The notes under the pieces: generated by a model
Told to the model about the DNA's origin: nothing
Database searches by the model: none
Seen by the model: only the letters and a program-made list of their open reading frames with translations
Shown here: piece after piece, positions 1 to 7,728 of the stretch
Layout of the letters: the number at the start of each line of letters is the position of its first letter
How positions within the stretch are numbered: position 1 is the stretch's first letter
Source of the DNA: Paraburkholderia tagetis
GTDB lineage: Bacteria; Pseudomonadota; Gammaproteobacteria; Burkholderiales; Burkholderiaceae
NCBI RefSeq assembly: GCF_022213065.1
Contig: NZ_JAKLJA010000019.1
Span: 1 to 64,000, forward strand
DNA: 64,000 nt
Reading direction: 5' to 3'
Translations under genes and position numbers: made by a program

Positions 1-102
1 AATCTGCTCAAACGAGATACGACCACGAAAGCTGGGCTGAAAAACCGAAGGCTCAAAGCCAGCGCCAGTGATCCGTACCGCGAGAAGATCCTCGGCCTTT
101 GA
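1..102 (+). CDS. C-terminal fragment of a probable transposase (partial, 5' end outside window)
   Basis: Frame 1 is open from the first base to a TGA at 100-102, giving 33 residues that begin NLLKRDTTTKAGLKNRRLKA. The basic pattern (T-K-A-G-L-K-N-R-R-L-K) resembles the extreme C-terminus of ISAs1-type DDE transposases. No catalytic residue is visible because only the tail is present. The adjacent terminal-repeat-like sequence supports the call. It could still be the tail of an unrelated protein. Confidence 0.35.
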   Translation, partial: NLLKRDTTTKAGLKNRRLKASASDPYREKILGL

Positions 103-121
103 GCTTCATGCGATTGCCCTG
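1..121 (+). mobile_element. Right end of an insertion sequence, probably ISAs1 family
   Basis: The segment holds the last 33 codons of an ORF that runs in from outside the window, followed within about 3 bases by CTTCATGCGATTGCCCTG. The reverse complement, CAGGGCAATCGCATGAAG, resembles the terminal inverted repeats I recall for ISAs1-family elements. The left end and the target duplication are outside the window, so the family call is an inference. Confidence 0.4.
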
Positions 122-319
122 AGCCACGTAAAGCTCCGCCGGGAGTTTCGGAGTACTCCTATATCGACGGAAATACCCGCCAACTTAGACTGGATCTACT
201 GCGTGACCCCATGACAGTTCATGCAGCGGTTGTAATTTGTAAACTCTCCGACTTCCCGCTCATGTCCACGTGGCCTGAGCGGATTTTTTTTGCCCGGGTA
301 TTTTTATTTCTTCCACTTT

Positions 320-360
320 AGCCGGCGCGGCTCGCAACGAACAACGAAGCCGCGCCGGCT
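320..360. repeat. 13-bp perfect inverted repeat downstream of the DUF2239 gene
   Basis: AGCCGGCGCGGCT (320-332) and its reverse complement AGCCGCGCCGGCT (348-360) flank a 15-nt loop. The hairpin lies just past the stop of the minus-strand DUF2239 gene, so it probably serves as its 3' end. On that strand an A-rich rather than T-rich tract follows, so it is not a textbook intrinsic terminator. Confidence 0.55.
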
Positions 361-392
361 GATTGCATCTCGATGTGCGACTCGTTGCGCTC

Positions 393-1031
393 TCAAGCAA
401 ACGCGCCTTGCGCCAGTTCCCGCACGTAGTCGCGCACGCCCTCGGGCCAATCCACGCTCCACGCCTCGAAGCGCGCACGCTCGCCAGCGTATAGCGCGCG
501 CAGCGCCTCCTCGTAGCCGGGTAGATTGCCCGCCAGCGCGGTCATGAAACGATGCACCGCCTCTCGCGACGCCCGCACACGATCCTTCGCGTCGCTCGCA
601 TGACGCGCGCTGTCCACTAGCCGTCGCAGCACCACCGATGCGCCACCGGGCTGCGCCGCCAGCCAGTCCCAATGGCGCGGCAGCAGCGTGACCTCGCGCG
701 CCACCACGCCGAGCCTGGGCCGGCCCCGGCCACGCGGAGCGTCTTCGCCGGGTGCTTCCGGCTGCGTCTCGTCGCCATCCGCGCTCTGGGCTTGCCAGGC
801 CGCATCAGCGGCGAGGCGCGCGGCCACGTCCGCGGCCCGGCCGCGCAGATCGAACTCCACCGGGCTCGCATCGCGGTCGTCGAACACCAGCACAGGGGCG
901 GTCTCCCCATCTTCCAACGCAGCCTTCACCGCAAGCGCCACCTCAAGCGGCGCACCGCGCGCAATCAGCCGCGTGCCCGCAAAAGCCCTGACGCTCATGC
1001 CTCGTGGCGCGGATTCATTCATCGCTGCCAT
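393..1031 (-). CDS. DUF2239 family protein
   Basis: A protein of 212 residues of unknown function. I recognise DUF2239 from the order of blocks: an N-terminal segment ending VLVFDDRDASPVEFDLRG, a low-complexity linker with GRGRPRLGVV, then AREVTLLPRHWDWLAAQPGG and a helical C-terminus with LRRLVD. The ATG at 1031 is preferred over one at 1061 because it follows ACAGGAG at good spacing, and because the likely -10 box covers 1062-1067, which puts the upstream ATG before the transcript start. The gene stands alone behind a palindromic operator (1059-1110) and a hairpin follows it. The tight operator suggests repression by a dedicated regulator that is not encoded nearby. Confidence 0.8.
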   Translation of the reverse strand: MAAMNESAPRGMSVRAFAGTRLIARGAPLEVALAVKAALEDGETAPVLVFDDRDASPVEFDLRGRAADVAARLAADAAWQAQSADGDETQPEAPGEDAPRGRGRPRLGVVAREVTLLPRHWDWLAAQPGGASVVLRRLVDSARHASDAKDRVRASREAVHRFMTALAGNLPGYEEALRALYAGERARFEAWSVDWPEGVRDYVRELAQGAFA

Positions 1032-1058
1032 GACTTGCTCCTGTGTCGAATCATGGAG

Positions 1059-1110
1059 CAAATATTACCCGGGTAAATTACAGGAAGCAATATCACCCGG
1101 GTAATATTTG
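1059..1110 (-). promoter_or_regulatory. Promoter with nested palindromic operator for the DUF2239 gene
   Basis: CAAATATTACCCGGGT (1059-1074) and its exact reverse complement ACCCGGGTAATATTTG (1095-1110) form a 16-bp inverted repeat. Each arm contains the self-complementary core ACCCGGGT. On the minus strand TTGCTT (1090-1085), a 17-bp spacer and TAATAT (1067-1062) make a good sigma-70 promoter. One operator arm covers the -10 box and the other lies just upstream of the -35 box. A dimeric repressor bound to both arms would block transcription. The regulator family cannot be named from the site. Confidence 0.7.
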
Positions 1111-1180
1111 ATTGCACGCAGATTGTCGGCTCGATTCGGCCCGGCCCGGCTCAACCCGGTTTGGACGCCGCCCGAGCGCT

Positions 1181-2020
1181 TCATTCGCCTTGCAGGCCGA
1201 CAATGGCGCCCGCCTCGATCCACGTGCACCATTGGCTCGCGAAGTCGAATGCCTCGTCGACGGCGAACGCGCTTTCGAGCGCTTCGTCGAGGGTCGCGCC
1301 GCGCTGGAGCGCCATGAACAACTCGTGCGCAGCCCGTGTATGCGCAAGCGCAGCGGGACGCCAGCGCGGACGCACGACGAGCGTCCAACCCGGCATATCG
1401 ATGTCTTCGGGCCACGTGTTTTGGCGCGCTCCTTTGCGGCCTGCGTCGTCGAGGTTTTTATCGTCGCGGCTTTTATCGTCGTGCTGATGTGCGCGCCAGA
1501 TTGCGAGCGCCGCGTAGTTCGACGCGAGCGCGGCGCACGCCGGATGCACCACGAGCCGCGACGACATGAGACGCTCCGCCCCGATCGCCTGCCACTGCGC
1601 CGGGGCGAGCGGCTTCGCATCGGCGGCGAAGGCTGCCGCGTGCAACGCCCATTCGAGACGCGCGACGTCGCCGAAATACGCGTAGCGCGCATCGGTCTCG
1701 TAGCGCTCGATGAAGGCCGGCAACGCCGCGCCGATGCGATTCAGATCGGCGTCGCGCGAAGGATGCGCTTTCGCATAAGCGAGTGCGAGCGCATCGAAGT
1801 AAGCCTCGCCGACGAGCGCCTCAAGCACCGGATACGCGCTCGCAAGCGCAGCACGTCGCGCGGCACGCACATTGCCGCGATAGAGGCCAAGACGCTCGTG
1901 CAAGGCGGCGTCGTGTTCGGCGGACCGAAGATGTGCCGCTAATGCGGCATCGGCGGCGGGATCGTCGAGCGTAGCGGCAAAGGCCGCCTGCAACGACGCT
2001 AACGATTCATCGGCGCTCAT
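1181..2020 (-). CDS. bufC: DUF2063 family partner protein of a bufferin-type RiPP system (BufC/HvfC-like)
   Basis: A soluble protein of 279 residues. The N-terminal helical block (SLASLQAAFAATL, then LGLYRGNVRAARRAALASAYPVLEALVGEAYF) is the DUF2063 signature. Proteins of this family act as substrate-recruiting partners of the DUF692 oxidase that modifies cysteines in a small secreted precursor. The chosen ATG at 2020 overlaps the stop of the upstream DUF692 gene as ATGA (2017-2020), so translation is coupled. Longer in-frame starts would run deep into that gene. It is the last gene of the operon and no DoxX-type fourth gene follows. Confidence 0.85.
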   Translation of the reverse strand: MSADESLASLQAAFAATLDDPAADAALAAHLRSAEHDAALHERLGLYRGNVRAARRAALASAYPVLEALVGEAYFDALALAYAKAHPSRDADLNRIGAALPAFIERYETDARYAYFGDVARLEWALHAAAFAADAKPLAPAQWQAIGAERLMSSRLVVHPACAALASNYAALAIWRAHQHDDKSRDDKNLDDAGRKGARQNTWPEDIDMPGWTLVVRPRWRPAALAHTRAAHELFMALQRGATLDEALESAFAVDEAFDFASQWCTWIEAGAIVGLQGE

Positions 2021-3045
2021 GTGCGCACCTGCCCGCTCGCCAGCGGTTCGTGCGTGATGCGCGCGATGCGCGTCATGCACTCGCGCGCGAGCCGCGCTTC
2101 GTCGAGCAGCACGTCGAGCGGCGGCACCGCGGTGTCCCATTCGATCAGCGTGGGCACCGGGCCGAAACGGCGCAACGCGGCCTCGTAAAGCGTCCAGACG
2201 TCAGGCGCGACGCGCGAGCCGTGGTCGTCGATCATCGCCGTCGCCGTCACGCGATGCCCCGCGAGATGCAGCTCGCCCACCACCTCGCGCGGCAACGCGG
2301 CCATCGCTTCGAGGGCGTCCTCGCCGTGATTGCACTGGTTCACGTAGAGATTGTTCACGTCGAGCAGCACGCCGCAGCCGGTGCGGCGCGCAAGTTCGGC
2401 CAGAAAGGCCGTCTCGCCCTGGGTATCGTCACGAAAGCGCACATACGTGGAGACGTTTTCGATCAGCACGCGCCGGCGCAACGTGTCCTGCATCTGCGCG
2501 ACGCGCGCGCACAGATGATCGAGCGACGCCTGCGTGAGCGACATCGGCAAGAGATCGTGGAGTGCGGCGTGGGGCGTCGCGCCCCAGCACAGATGCTCGG
2601 AGACGAGCGCGGGCTCGATGCGCTCCACGAGCCGCTTCAAACGCGCGAGATGCGCTTCATCGAGCGGCGCCGCCGAGCCGAGCCCGAGGCCCACGCCGTG
2701 CAGACTCACGGGCAGGTCGCGACGCACCGTTTCGAGCACATGCAGGTCGTAGCCGCCATCGCCGAAATAGTTTTCGCTATGGACCTCGACCCAGCCGACC
2801 GGCTGTGGCGCCTGCATGAACGCACCATAGTGCGCGTGGCGCAAGCCGATGCCGACGCCTTGCGCCGGACTCGTGCATGAGTGTGGATGCATCATCATCG
2901 TGCACATCCCATGAGCGCGCTCGCGGCGGCGCCGCGTATCGAGACCTGTATCGAGACCCGTATCCCGGCTCGCATCGAGCCTTTCCCCGCCAAACATCGC
3001 GCCATACATGTCACGGTTCATGTCACGGCTCATGTCATCGCTCAT
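2017..3045 (-). CDS. bufB: DUF692 (MNIO) multinuclear iron oxidase, bufferin maturation enzyme (BufB/HvfB-like)
   Basis: A TIM-barrel, iron-dependent enzyme family that oxidises cysteine side chains in RiPP precursors. Family metal-ligand stretches are visible in order: GIGLRHAHY, VHSENYFG, SLHGVGLGLG, SEHLCWG, IENVSTY, LLDVNNLYVN, HLAGH and LIEWD. The frame begins only 20 nt after the precursor gene stop, which suits an operon. However, the first 46 residues (MSDDMSRDMNRDMYG...) precede the family start and are encoded by a 12-bp ATG-containing repeat. An internal ATG at 2907 would give a family-typical protein of 296 residues. Neither start has a strong ribosome site. Works with the DUF2063 protein encoded next. 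Confidence 0.88.
   Translation of the reverse strand: MSDDMSRDMNRDMYGAMFGGERLDASRDTGLDTGLDTRRRRERAHGMCTMMMHPHSCTSPAQGVGIGLRHAHYGAFMQAPQPVGWVEVHSENYFGDGGYDLHVLETVRRDLPVSLHGVGLGLGSAAPLDEAHLARLKRLVERIEPALVSEHLCWGATPHAALHDLLPMSLTQASLDHLCARVAQMQDTLRRRVLIENVSTYVRFRDDTQGETAFLAELARRTGCGVLLDVNNLYVNQCNHGEDALEAMAALPREVVGELHLAGHRVTATAMIDDHGSRVAPDVWTLYEAALRRFGPVPTLIEWDTAVPPLDVLLDEARLARECMTRIARITHEPLASGQVRT
3007..3045 (-). repeat. 12-bp tandem repeat at the 5' end of bufB with four in-frame ATGs
   Basis: Read on the minus strand, ATGAGCGATGAC, ATGAGCCGTGAC and ATGAACCGTGAC follow each other and a fourth ATG comes next. The unit is a multiple of three, so copy-number change would add or remove start codons without a frameshift. 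The encoded residues are MSDDMSRDMNRDM. Confidence 0.8.
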
Positions 3046-3065
3046 TTCGCCGCGATTGCCACGCG

Positions 3066-3320
3066 TTACTTTTCCGGCGTGCCGCCGAGCTCTTCGCAGG
3101 TGCCCTTGGGCATCGTCTTGAAGTCGCCCTTGTCGTGATCGACCTTGGCCTGACCCGCGCAGTCGTGCACGCCGGTCTTGCTAGCGCAATCGTTCTGGCC
3201 AGCCTTGGCGACGCCGTAGCAGTTCACTGAGTCGTCGGCGTGCGCGACGCCTGCCGTTGCCGTTGCAAGACCAGCCAACGCGGCGGCGATCACGGCTTGA
3301 CGGCCGAGTGCGTTTTTCAT
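3066..3320 (-). CDS. bufA: Bufferin precursor, DUF2282 family secreted peptide (BufA1/HvfA-like)
   Basis: A precursor of 84 residues. A signal peptide is clear (MKNALGRQAVIAAALAGLATATAGVAHA, likely cut after AHA). The mature part has four cysteines in the family spacing: NCYGVAKAGQNDC, HDCAGQA and MPKGTC. In characterised bufferins, central cysteines are converted by the DUF692 enzyme to sulfur-containing heterocycles that bind copper or related metals in the periplasm. GAGGA sits 7 nt before the ATG at 3320, which fixes the start. It is first in the operon followed by bufB and bufC. I see no sigma factor gene beside it. Confidence 0.88.
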   Translation of the reverse strand: MKNALGRQAVIAAALAGLATATAGVAHADDSVNCYGVAKAGQNDCASKTGVHDCAGQAKVDHDKGDFKTMPKGTCEELGGTPEK

Positions 3321-3608
3321 GGGAAATCTCCTCGAAGGTAAGCGGTATCGCGTTTGCCGTGACGGCTGTGTCACGCGCGGCCTCTGGTGCACTATTTTGC
3401 CTCACCACTTGAAACGCAACGCCTCCGCTCCCGCACGCCGGGTCGCCAACCCGATTTATCCCCCGTCGGCGGCAATTATCTTCATTTCCGTAACGATATT
3501 TACCGCATCTCGACATTTATCTTCGAAGTGCGCTGCAATAAAGTTACATCAACGAATCGAACAAACGATTGTTACGGTTCTCAAGATAAATTTTGGAGGT
3601 TAATTACC

Positions 3609-3917
3609 ATGAAGACCCTGATCGCTGCAGCACTCGCCGCTACCGTTCTTGCCGCCCCGGCCCTCTCGTTCGCCCAAGCAAACCAGCCGGTGACCCGCGC
3701 CCAGGTGCGCGCAGAACTCGCGCAACTCGAGCAGGCCGGCTACCGCCCGGGCGTCGCGAGCCCGTACTACCCGGCAGACCTGCAAGCCGCGCAAGCGAAG
3801 GTCGCGCAACAGAACGCAACGGCTGAAACCACGGCCTACGGCGCCTCGACGAACGGCTCGACGCAAGCGGGCACCCGCGTGACGCCGGCCGCCAAGTCGG
3901 TCTACTTCGGCCAGTAA
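3609..3917 (+). CDS. DUF4148 family small secreted protein
   Basis: A protein of 102 residues with a signal peptide (MKTLIAAALAATVLAAPALSFA). A DUF4148 core follows: TRAQVRAELAQLEQAGY and a YYPADLQAAQAKVA stretch, typical of small periplasmic proteins abundant in Burkholderiales. Function is unknown. GGAGG (3595-3599) lies 9 nt upstream of the ATG. A strong hairpin terminator follows at 3972-4009. The gene diverges from the bufferin operon, so the AT-rich interval 3321-3608 probably holds promoters for both. Confidence 0.85.
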   Translation: MKTLIAAALAATVLAAPALSFAQANQPVTRAQVRAELAQLEQAGYRPGVASPYYPADLQAAQAKVAQQNATAETTAYGASTNGSTQAGTRVTPAAKSVYFGQ

Positions 3918-3971
3918 TCGCCGTCGAAGGCAGCGCCCCGCTTGGGCGGCGCGCTGCGCGAAGCACACCAG

Positions 3972-4012
3972 ACGGGCCCGCTCTCGATGGAACTTGAGAG
4001 CGGGCCCGTTAG
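3972..4012 (+). terminator. Hairpin terminator after the DUF4148 gene
   Basis: ACGGGCCCGCTCTC (3972-3985) pairs perfectly with GAGAGCGGGCCCGT (3996-4009) over a 10-nt loop. Only a weak T-rich tract follows. Confidence 0.7.
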
Positions 4013-4022
4013 TCTTTGATCG

Positions 4023-4132
4023 TATAGGTTAGGTAACGTTGTCTCGTGTGCCACGCGCGAGACATCCACAGGAAACCTCCGCCGCCGGTGATCCGGCGGC
4101 TTGCCCGGACACCTGGTGTCCGGGCCTTTTTC
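4023..4132 (+). ncRNA. Candidate structured small RNA ending in an intrinsic terminator
   Basis: No ORF with a ribosome site lies here, yet three consecutive hairpins do. They are GTCTCG/CGAGAC (4041-4063), GCCGCCGG/CCGGCGGC (4081-4100) and GCCCGGACAC/GTGTCCGGGC (4103-4125), the last followed by CTTTTT. The block begins just after TATAGG (4023-4028), which could be a -10 element although no good -35 is seen. It follows a separate terminator, so it is probably its own transcription unit rather than a 3' end. I do not recognise it as a named RNA family. Confidence 0.4.
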
Positions 4133-4291
4133 CGCGCTATCTGGCGTCGCGGTCACGGTTCGCTCTTCCTGGCGTGGCATGTATGACGGAAACGGTTCGC
4201 GCCACGTGGCGCCAGCGCGCCGAACCTGCCCTTCCCGCTCTCCGCCTTTCCCCCGCCGGATCCCACCGATTACGCCGATCCCGCCGAGGAA

Positions 4292-5098
4292 TTACTCCGT
4301 GGAAACGGTATCGGCACGCACGCCGCTTTGCGCAGGATCCGCGCGCTTGAGCCGCGCAAGACGCCCGCTCGCCGCCTGAACCAGCATGGCGATTGCCGCC
4401 GCTTCCGCGAACGCCAGCGTCGACGACTGATATTGCAACCCCAGCGACAACACCAGACAGAACGCCGCAAACCCGAAGCGCCCGAGCACCATCCCACGCA
4501 ACAACGCGATGACGAACGCCGCGCCGTGCGCGCGATGCGACGAGACCGCCAGCACGCTGCTGAGCAACGGAAATACCGCAAATAGACCGCTCCACACGGG
4601 ACCGAGGCGCGTGGACATCGCCGTGACGGAAAGCGTGAGCGCTGCGCCCGCCGCCATGCGCCCGGCGAGATCGGTACGCGTGAGCGGCGCGCCGGCCGCA
4701 ACCGCGGTACTGCGCGGCAGGAAGGCCTGGCCAAAGAGCGTCGCGGCCAGCGCCACGCCGAGCGCCCACGGCCACGACACCGGCAGCCGCGAGAGCAGGC
4801 ACGCGGCGACGAACCACGCAGTCAGCCCCGCCGCGAGCGCAAACCACCAGGGCCGCGCGCGGCACGTCCAGGCGTACGCAAAATTGAACGCCTCGGAAGC
4901 AAGGATCGCGTAAAGCGAGAGCGTGACGGCGCGCGCGCCGAAGGCGTTGCCGTGCTCCATCACGAGCAGCCAGAGAATCGGGCCCGCGATCACGGGCAAC
5001 CCGGCGAGCCAGCCCGCGACCTTCGGCCCCCAGTGCTTGCCGGCCATCGAAACGAACAGCAGGAATAGCGGGACGAGCGTGAGCTTGAGCGCGAGCAT
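4292..5098 (-). CDS. Integral membrane protein of unknown function
   Basis: A protein of 268 residues with about eight hydrophobic segments. It starts MLALKLTLVPLFLLFVSMAGKHWGPKVAGW and contains a repeated LP-x-G-x-I-L/W pattern and a GALPL-like AVFPLLSSVLAV segment. I do not recognise a transport family with confidence. The start at 5098 is preferred because upstream in-frame codons encode a Pro/Arg-rich stretch not expected before a membrane segment. It converges on the candidate small RNA at 4023-4132 and lies alone between that and the porin. Confidence 0.65.
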   Translation of the reverse strand: MLALKLTLVPLFLLFVSMAGKHWGPKVAGWLAGLPVIAGPILWLLVMEHGNAFGARAVTLSLYAILASEAFNFAYAWTCRARPWWFALAAGLTAWFVAACLLSRLPVSWPWALGVALAATLFGQAFLPRSTAVAAGAPLTRTDLAGRMAAGAALTLSVTAMSTRLGPVWSGLFAVFPLLSSVLAVSSHRAHGAAFVIALLRGMVLGRFGFAAFCLVLSLGLQYQSSTLAFAEAAAIAMLVQAASGRLARLKRADPAQSGVRADTVSTE

Positions 5099-5271
5099 CG
5101 GGGCTGAAGACGGCGAAGAAGGGGGGAACGGCCGATGGTAGCAGCGCAACCGCGGACGCGCTGGCCGGCACCTTGACTGCCCGGGGACTACGCGCCGGCC
5201 GTCATATGGCGACCGGCGCACGGACAGACACGCCTGGAAGCGCGCCTGGAAGCAGCGCCCGAAAGCAGCGC

Positions 5272-6393
5272 TTAGAAGCGGTGGCGGATACCCGTGGCGA
5301 CCACGAGCTGGTTGCGGCCGCTGGCCGGATCGAACGAATTGATGGCCGCGGGCGCGCCCGCCGTCGCGCGCTGATAGATCGTCTCGGCGTAGACGTCGGT
5401 GCGCTTCGAAAGCTGATAGGCCACCTGCACCGCGCCCTCGTGCCAGTGCGCCGCCGAAGCCTTCGTGTAGACGTACATGCCCGCGAGCAACACGTTCGGC
5501 GTGATCTGCCAGACCGCATTGAGTTCGTAGTTGCTGAAGGCGATGGACGGCAGACCCGCGCCGCTATCCGCATCGACGACACCAGTCTGGATCGCACGCG
5601 ACCACGCAGCGCCGAGCGTCACATCGCCGATGACGTAGTTCGCCCCCACGCCGATGGTGTCCTGCTTGCCGACGAACGTGCCGATAACCGAGCCCGCCGC
5701 GCCCCCCGTGCCCGGCAGCGCGTACGGATCGTACGCGCCGGCTTCGGTCGCGCCGCGGCCATTGTTATGCAGCCACGCGACGCCCGCGCTGAAGGCACCG
5801 CCCGAGTAGTTCGCGCCGAGGCTGTAGGCACGGTTATCGGCGAAGCGGCCCGCGCCGTTCGAGAACGCGTACAGACCGCCGAACGTGAAGCCGCCGTAGT
5901 TCGGGCTCGCGTACTTGACCGAGTTCGCGGCGAGATACGAGTTGTTGGCGTTGTCATTGTCGAACGGATGCGCGAACGCGGTGCCGCCAGCGTTGCCCGT
6001 CAGCGTGAAGGGCGCGAAATAGTCGTGGATCGAATCGTACTGACGGCCGAGCGTGAGCGTGCCGAACGACTCCGATTCGAGGCCGACGTAGTACGGGTGA
6101 TCGTTGAGCTCCGTGCCGTTGGCAGGCGCGAAACCGTGCTCGAGACGGAACAGCGCCTTCATGCCGCCGCCGAGATCCTCGCTGCCTTGCAGGCCCCAGA
6201 AGCTGCCGTCGATGAGACCCGAGGTGAGCTGATATTGCGAGTGGCCGCCGACGTTGTTCGCGTAGGCGAGGCCCGTGTCGACCTCGCCGTATAGCGCGAC
6301 GGTGGATTGGGCCTGCGCGGATGCGCTCAGGCAGACGAAAGTGACGGCGCAGGCAGCGGCAAGCGCAGCCTTCTTGTGCGAGGGGCTGGTCAT
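5272..6393 (-). CDS. Gram-negative porin (OmpC-like, beta-proteobacterial trimeric porin)
   Basis: A protein of 373 residues that forms a diffusion channel in the outer membrane. It has a signal peptide (MTSPSHKKAALAAACAVTFVCLSASAQA) and then STVALYGEVDTGLAY, the characteristic first strand. Repeated amphipathic strands follow, such as FWGLQGSEDLGGGMKALFRLEHGF and FGTLTLGRQYDSIHDYF. The C-terminus ends VATGIRHRF with the terminal Phe needed for BAM-dependent assembly. Length matches the family. The gene is monocistronic. Confidence 0.92.
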   Translation of the reverse strand: MTSPSHKKAALAAACAVTFVCLSASAQAQSTVALYGEVDTGLAYANNVGGHSQYQLTSGLIDGSFWGLQGSEDLGGGMKALFRLEHGFAPANGTELNDHPYYVGLESESFGTLTLGRQYDSIHDYFAPFTLTGNAGGTAFAHPFDNDNANNSYLAANSVKYASPNYGGFTFGGLYAFSNGAGRFADNRAYSLGANYSGGAFSAGVAWLHNNGRGATEAGAYDPYALPGTGGAAGSVIGTFVGKQDTIGVGANYVIGDVTLGAAWSRAIQTGVVDADSGAGLPSIAFSNYELNAVWQITPNVLLAGMYVYTKASAAHWHEGAVQVAYQLSKRTDVYAETIYQRATAGAPAAINSFDPASGRNQLVVATGIRHRF

Positions 6394-6743
6394 GAGGGTG
6401 CTGAACGGTGAGTTATTGCGGCGGCGAGACGGTGCGGCGACGCTTTGTTGGCGCGCGCACAGCCCGGTGCCTTGCAGAAGCCGAAATGTTAGTAAGGAAC
6501 GATGGGGGCGCGCAATGCCTGTCTTGCTGCAGAGCGGCATTTTTTGGAAAGCGATGGGGATGCGCAACGGTGGGGTTGATGCAGCGGGGAGCTTGTGTTG
6601 CGGGGTTTGCTGTGACGCGCTGGGTGTGTGGGTCTGGTGCGCGCGAACTGGCTCCGGGCGCAGCAGGGACGCTGCACCGCTTTTGTGCGCGCCGTGACTG
6701 GGTTGGCTGCGGTGGCTGTTAGTTGCTCAGCTTGCCTGTCCGG
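6394..6743. other. Intergenic region upstream of the porin gene
   Basis: About 350 bp between the porin start and the end of the next minus-strand gene. It should contain the porin promoter and leader. I see no convincing ORF, hairpin terminator or RNA gene in it. Confidence 0.5.
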
Positions 6744-7037
6744 CTAGTAGCCGTGGGTCACGAGCGAAAGCACCGATAGATCGGGATGCGTGCCCTCGAT
6801 GATGCTCCGCCCCACCTGCGCCGCCTCTTCAACCGCATCCTGCTCGCTGCGGAAGCTTTCGTCGCCGTCCGCGTGGAACGGGACCGAGTGGCCCGGAAGC
6901 GCGACATCCGCGCCTGGGTGGCAGACGTAGGCGGTGTAGGTGTAGCGCGTGCCGCCTTCCTGGACCGGCATGGCGCTGACGTGGATCTCGAAACCTTCGT
7001 AGTCGACTTTTTGAGTCTCAAGCTGGGCGGTGGGCAT
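6744..7037 (-). CDS. Small conserved hypothetical protein
   Basis: A protein of 97 residues starting MPTAQLETQKVDYEGFEIHVSAMPV. It is acidic and soluble, with no signal peptide, membrane segment or known motif. The pattern YTYTAYVCHPGADV and the regular alternation suggest a small beta-rich fold. GGAGG lies 6 nt before the ATG at 7037, which supports this start over one 14 codons upstream. No functional prediction is possible from context. Confidence 0.65.
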   Translation of the reverse strand: MPTAQLETQKVDYEGFEIHVSAMPVQEGGTRYTYTAYVCHPGADVALPGHSVPFHADGDESFRSEQDAVEEAAQVGRSIIEGTHPDLSVLSLVTHGY

Positions 7038-7244
7038 GGTGGCCTCCGAGGGACTGGTCGGGCGGGTGGCCCGGGTCATAGAGGGAGTTTAGGCCAATGG
7101 GACGGGTTGGGGTGTTGCGGTGGATTGCTGCGGTGCGGGGCTCGCTTGGGTGGCTTTCGCCTGACTGTCGCCTAGAATCCTGGATGCTTTGGTTCGTTCT
7201 ATTGCCCGCGCCTTTGCGCCCTTGCGCCTGTCTGGAGGATAGAG

Positions 7245-7694
7245 ATGCCTACGAGTACCGTTCGAATTCATCGTGTTTTCGCCGCGCCGCCTGAGAGGGT
7301 TTATCGCGCGTTTCTTGATGCGGCTGCGCTAGCTAAATGGCTGCCGCCAAATGGGTTTACTGGGACCGTGCATCAGCTCGATGCGGTTGTGGGCGGGACG
7401 TATCGGATGTCGTTTACGAACTTCACTAATGGAGCGAGTCACTCGTTTGGTGGGGAGTATCTGGAACTCGTGCCTAATGAGCGGATTCGGTATACGGGGG
7501 TGTTTGATGATCCGAATCTGCCCGGGGTGATGGAGACTACGGTTTCGCTTCGCGCTGTGTTTTGTGGGACAGAGTTGATTGCCGTGCAGGAAGGGATTCC
7601 TGAGGTTATTCCGGTTGAGGCTTGTTATCTCGGGTGGCAGGAGTCGGTGGCGCTGCTTAAGACGCTGGTGGAGGCGGAGATTCGGGAGGGGTAG
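7245..7694 (+). CDS. SRPBCC (AHSA1/START-like) family protein
   Basis: A protein of 149 residues with the START-like opening VRIHRVFAAPPERVYRAFLDAAALAKWLPP and a C-terminal helix preceded by GWQESVALLKTLVE, the standard SRPBCC layout. These proteins bind hydrophobic ligands or act as Hsp90-activator-like folds, and the ligand here is unknown. TGGAGGATAGAG precedes the ATG. Codons ending in G/T (ggg, ggt, att) are more frequent than in flanking core genes. It is the last gene before the AT-rich island. Confidence 0.85.
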   Translation: MPTSTVRIHRVFAAPPERVYRAFLDAAALAKWLPPNGFTGTVHQLDAVVGGTYRMSFTNFTNGASHSFGGEYLELVPNERIRYTGVFDDPNLPGVMETTVSLRAVFCGTELIAVQEGIPEVIPVEACYLGWQESVALLKTLVEAEIREG

Positions 7695-7728
7695 GACTGT
7701 GAACCCCGGTGGTGGCCGGGGTTGCTGA

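Noticed and set aside
122..316. Open frame after the IS end (EPRKAPPGVSEYSYIDGNTR...)
   Set aside because: It has no start codon or ribosome site and no family resemblance. It may be a remnant but cannot be called as a gene.
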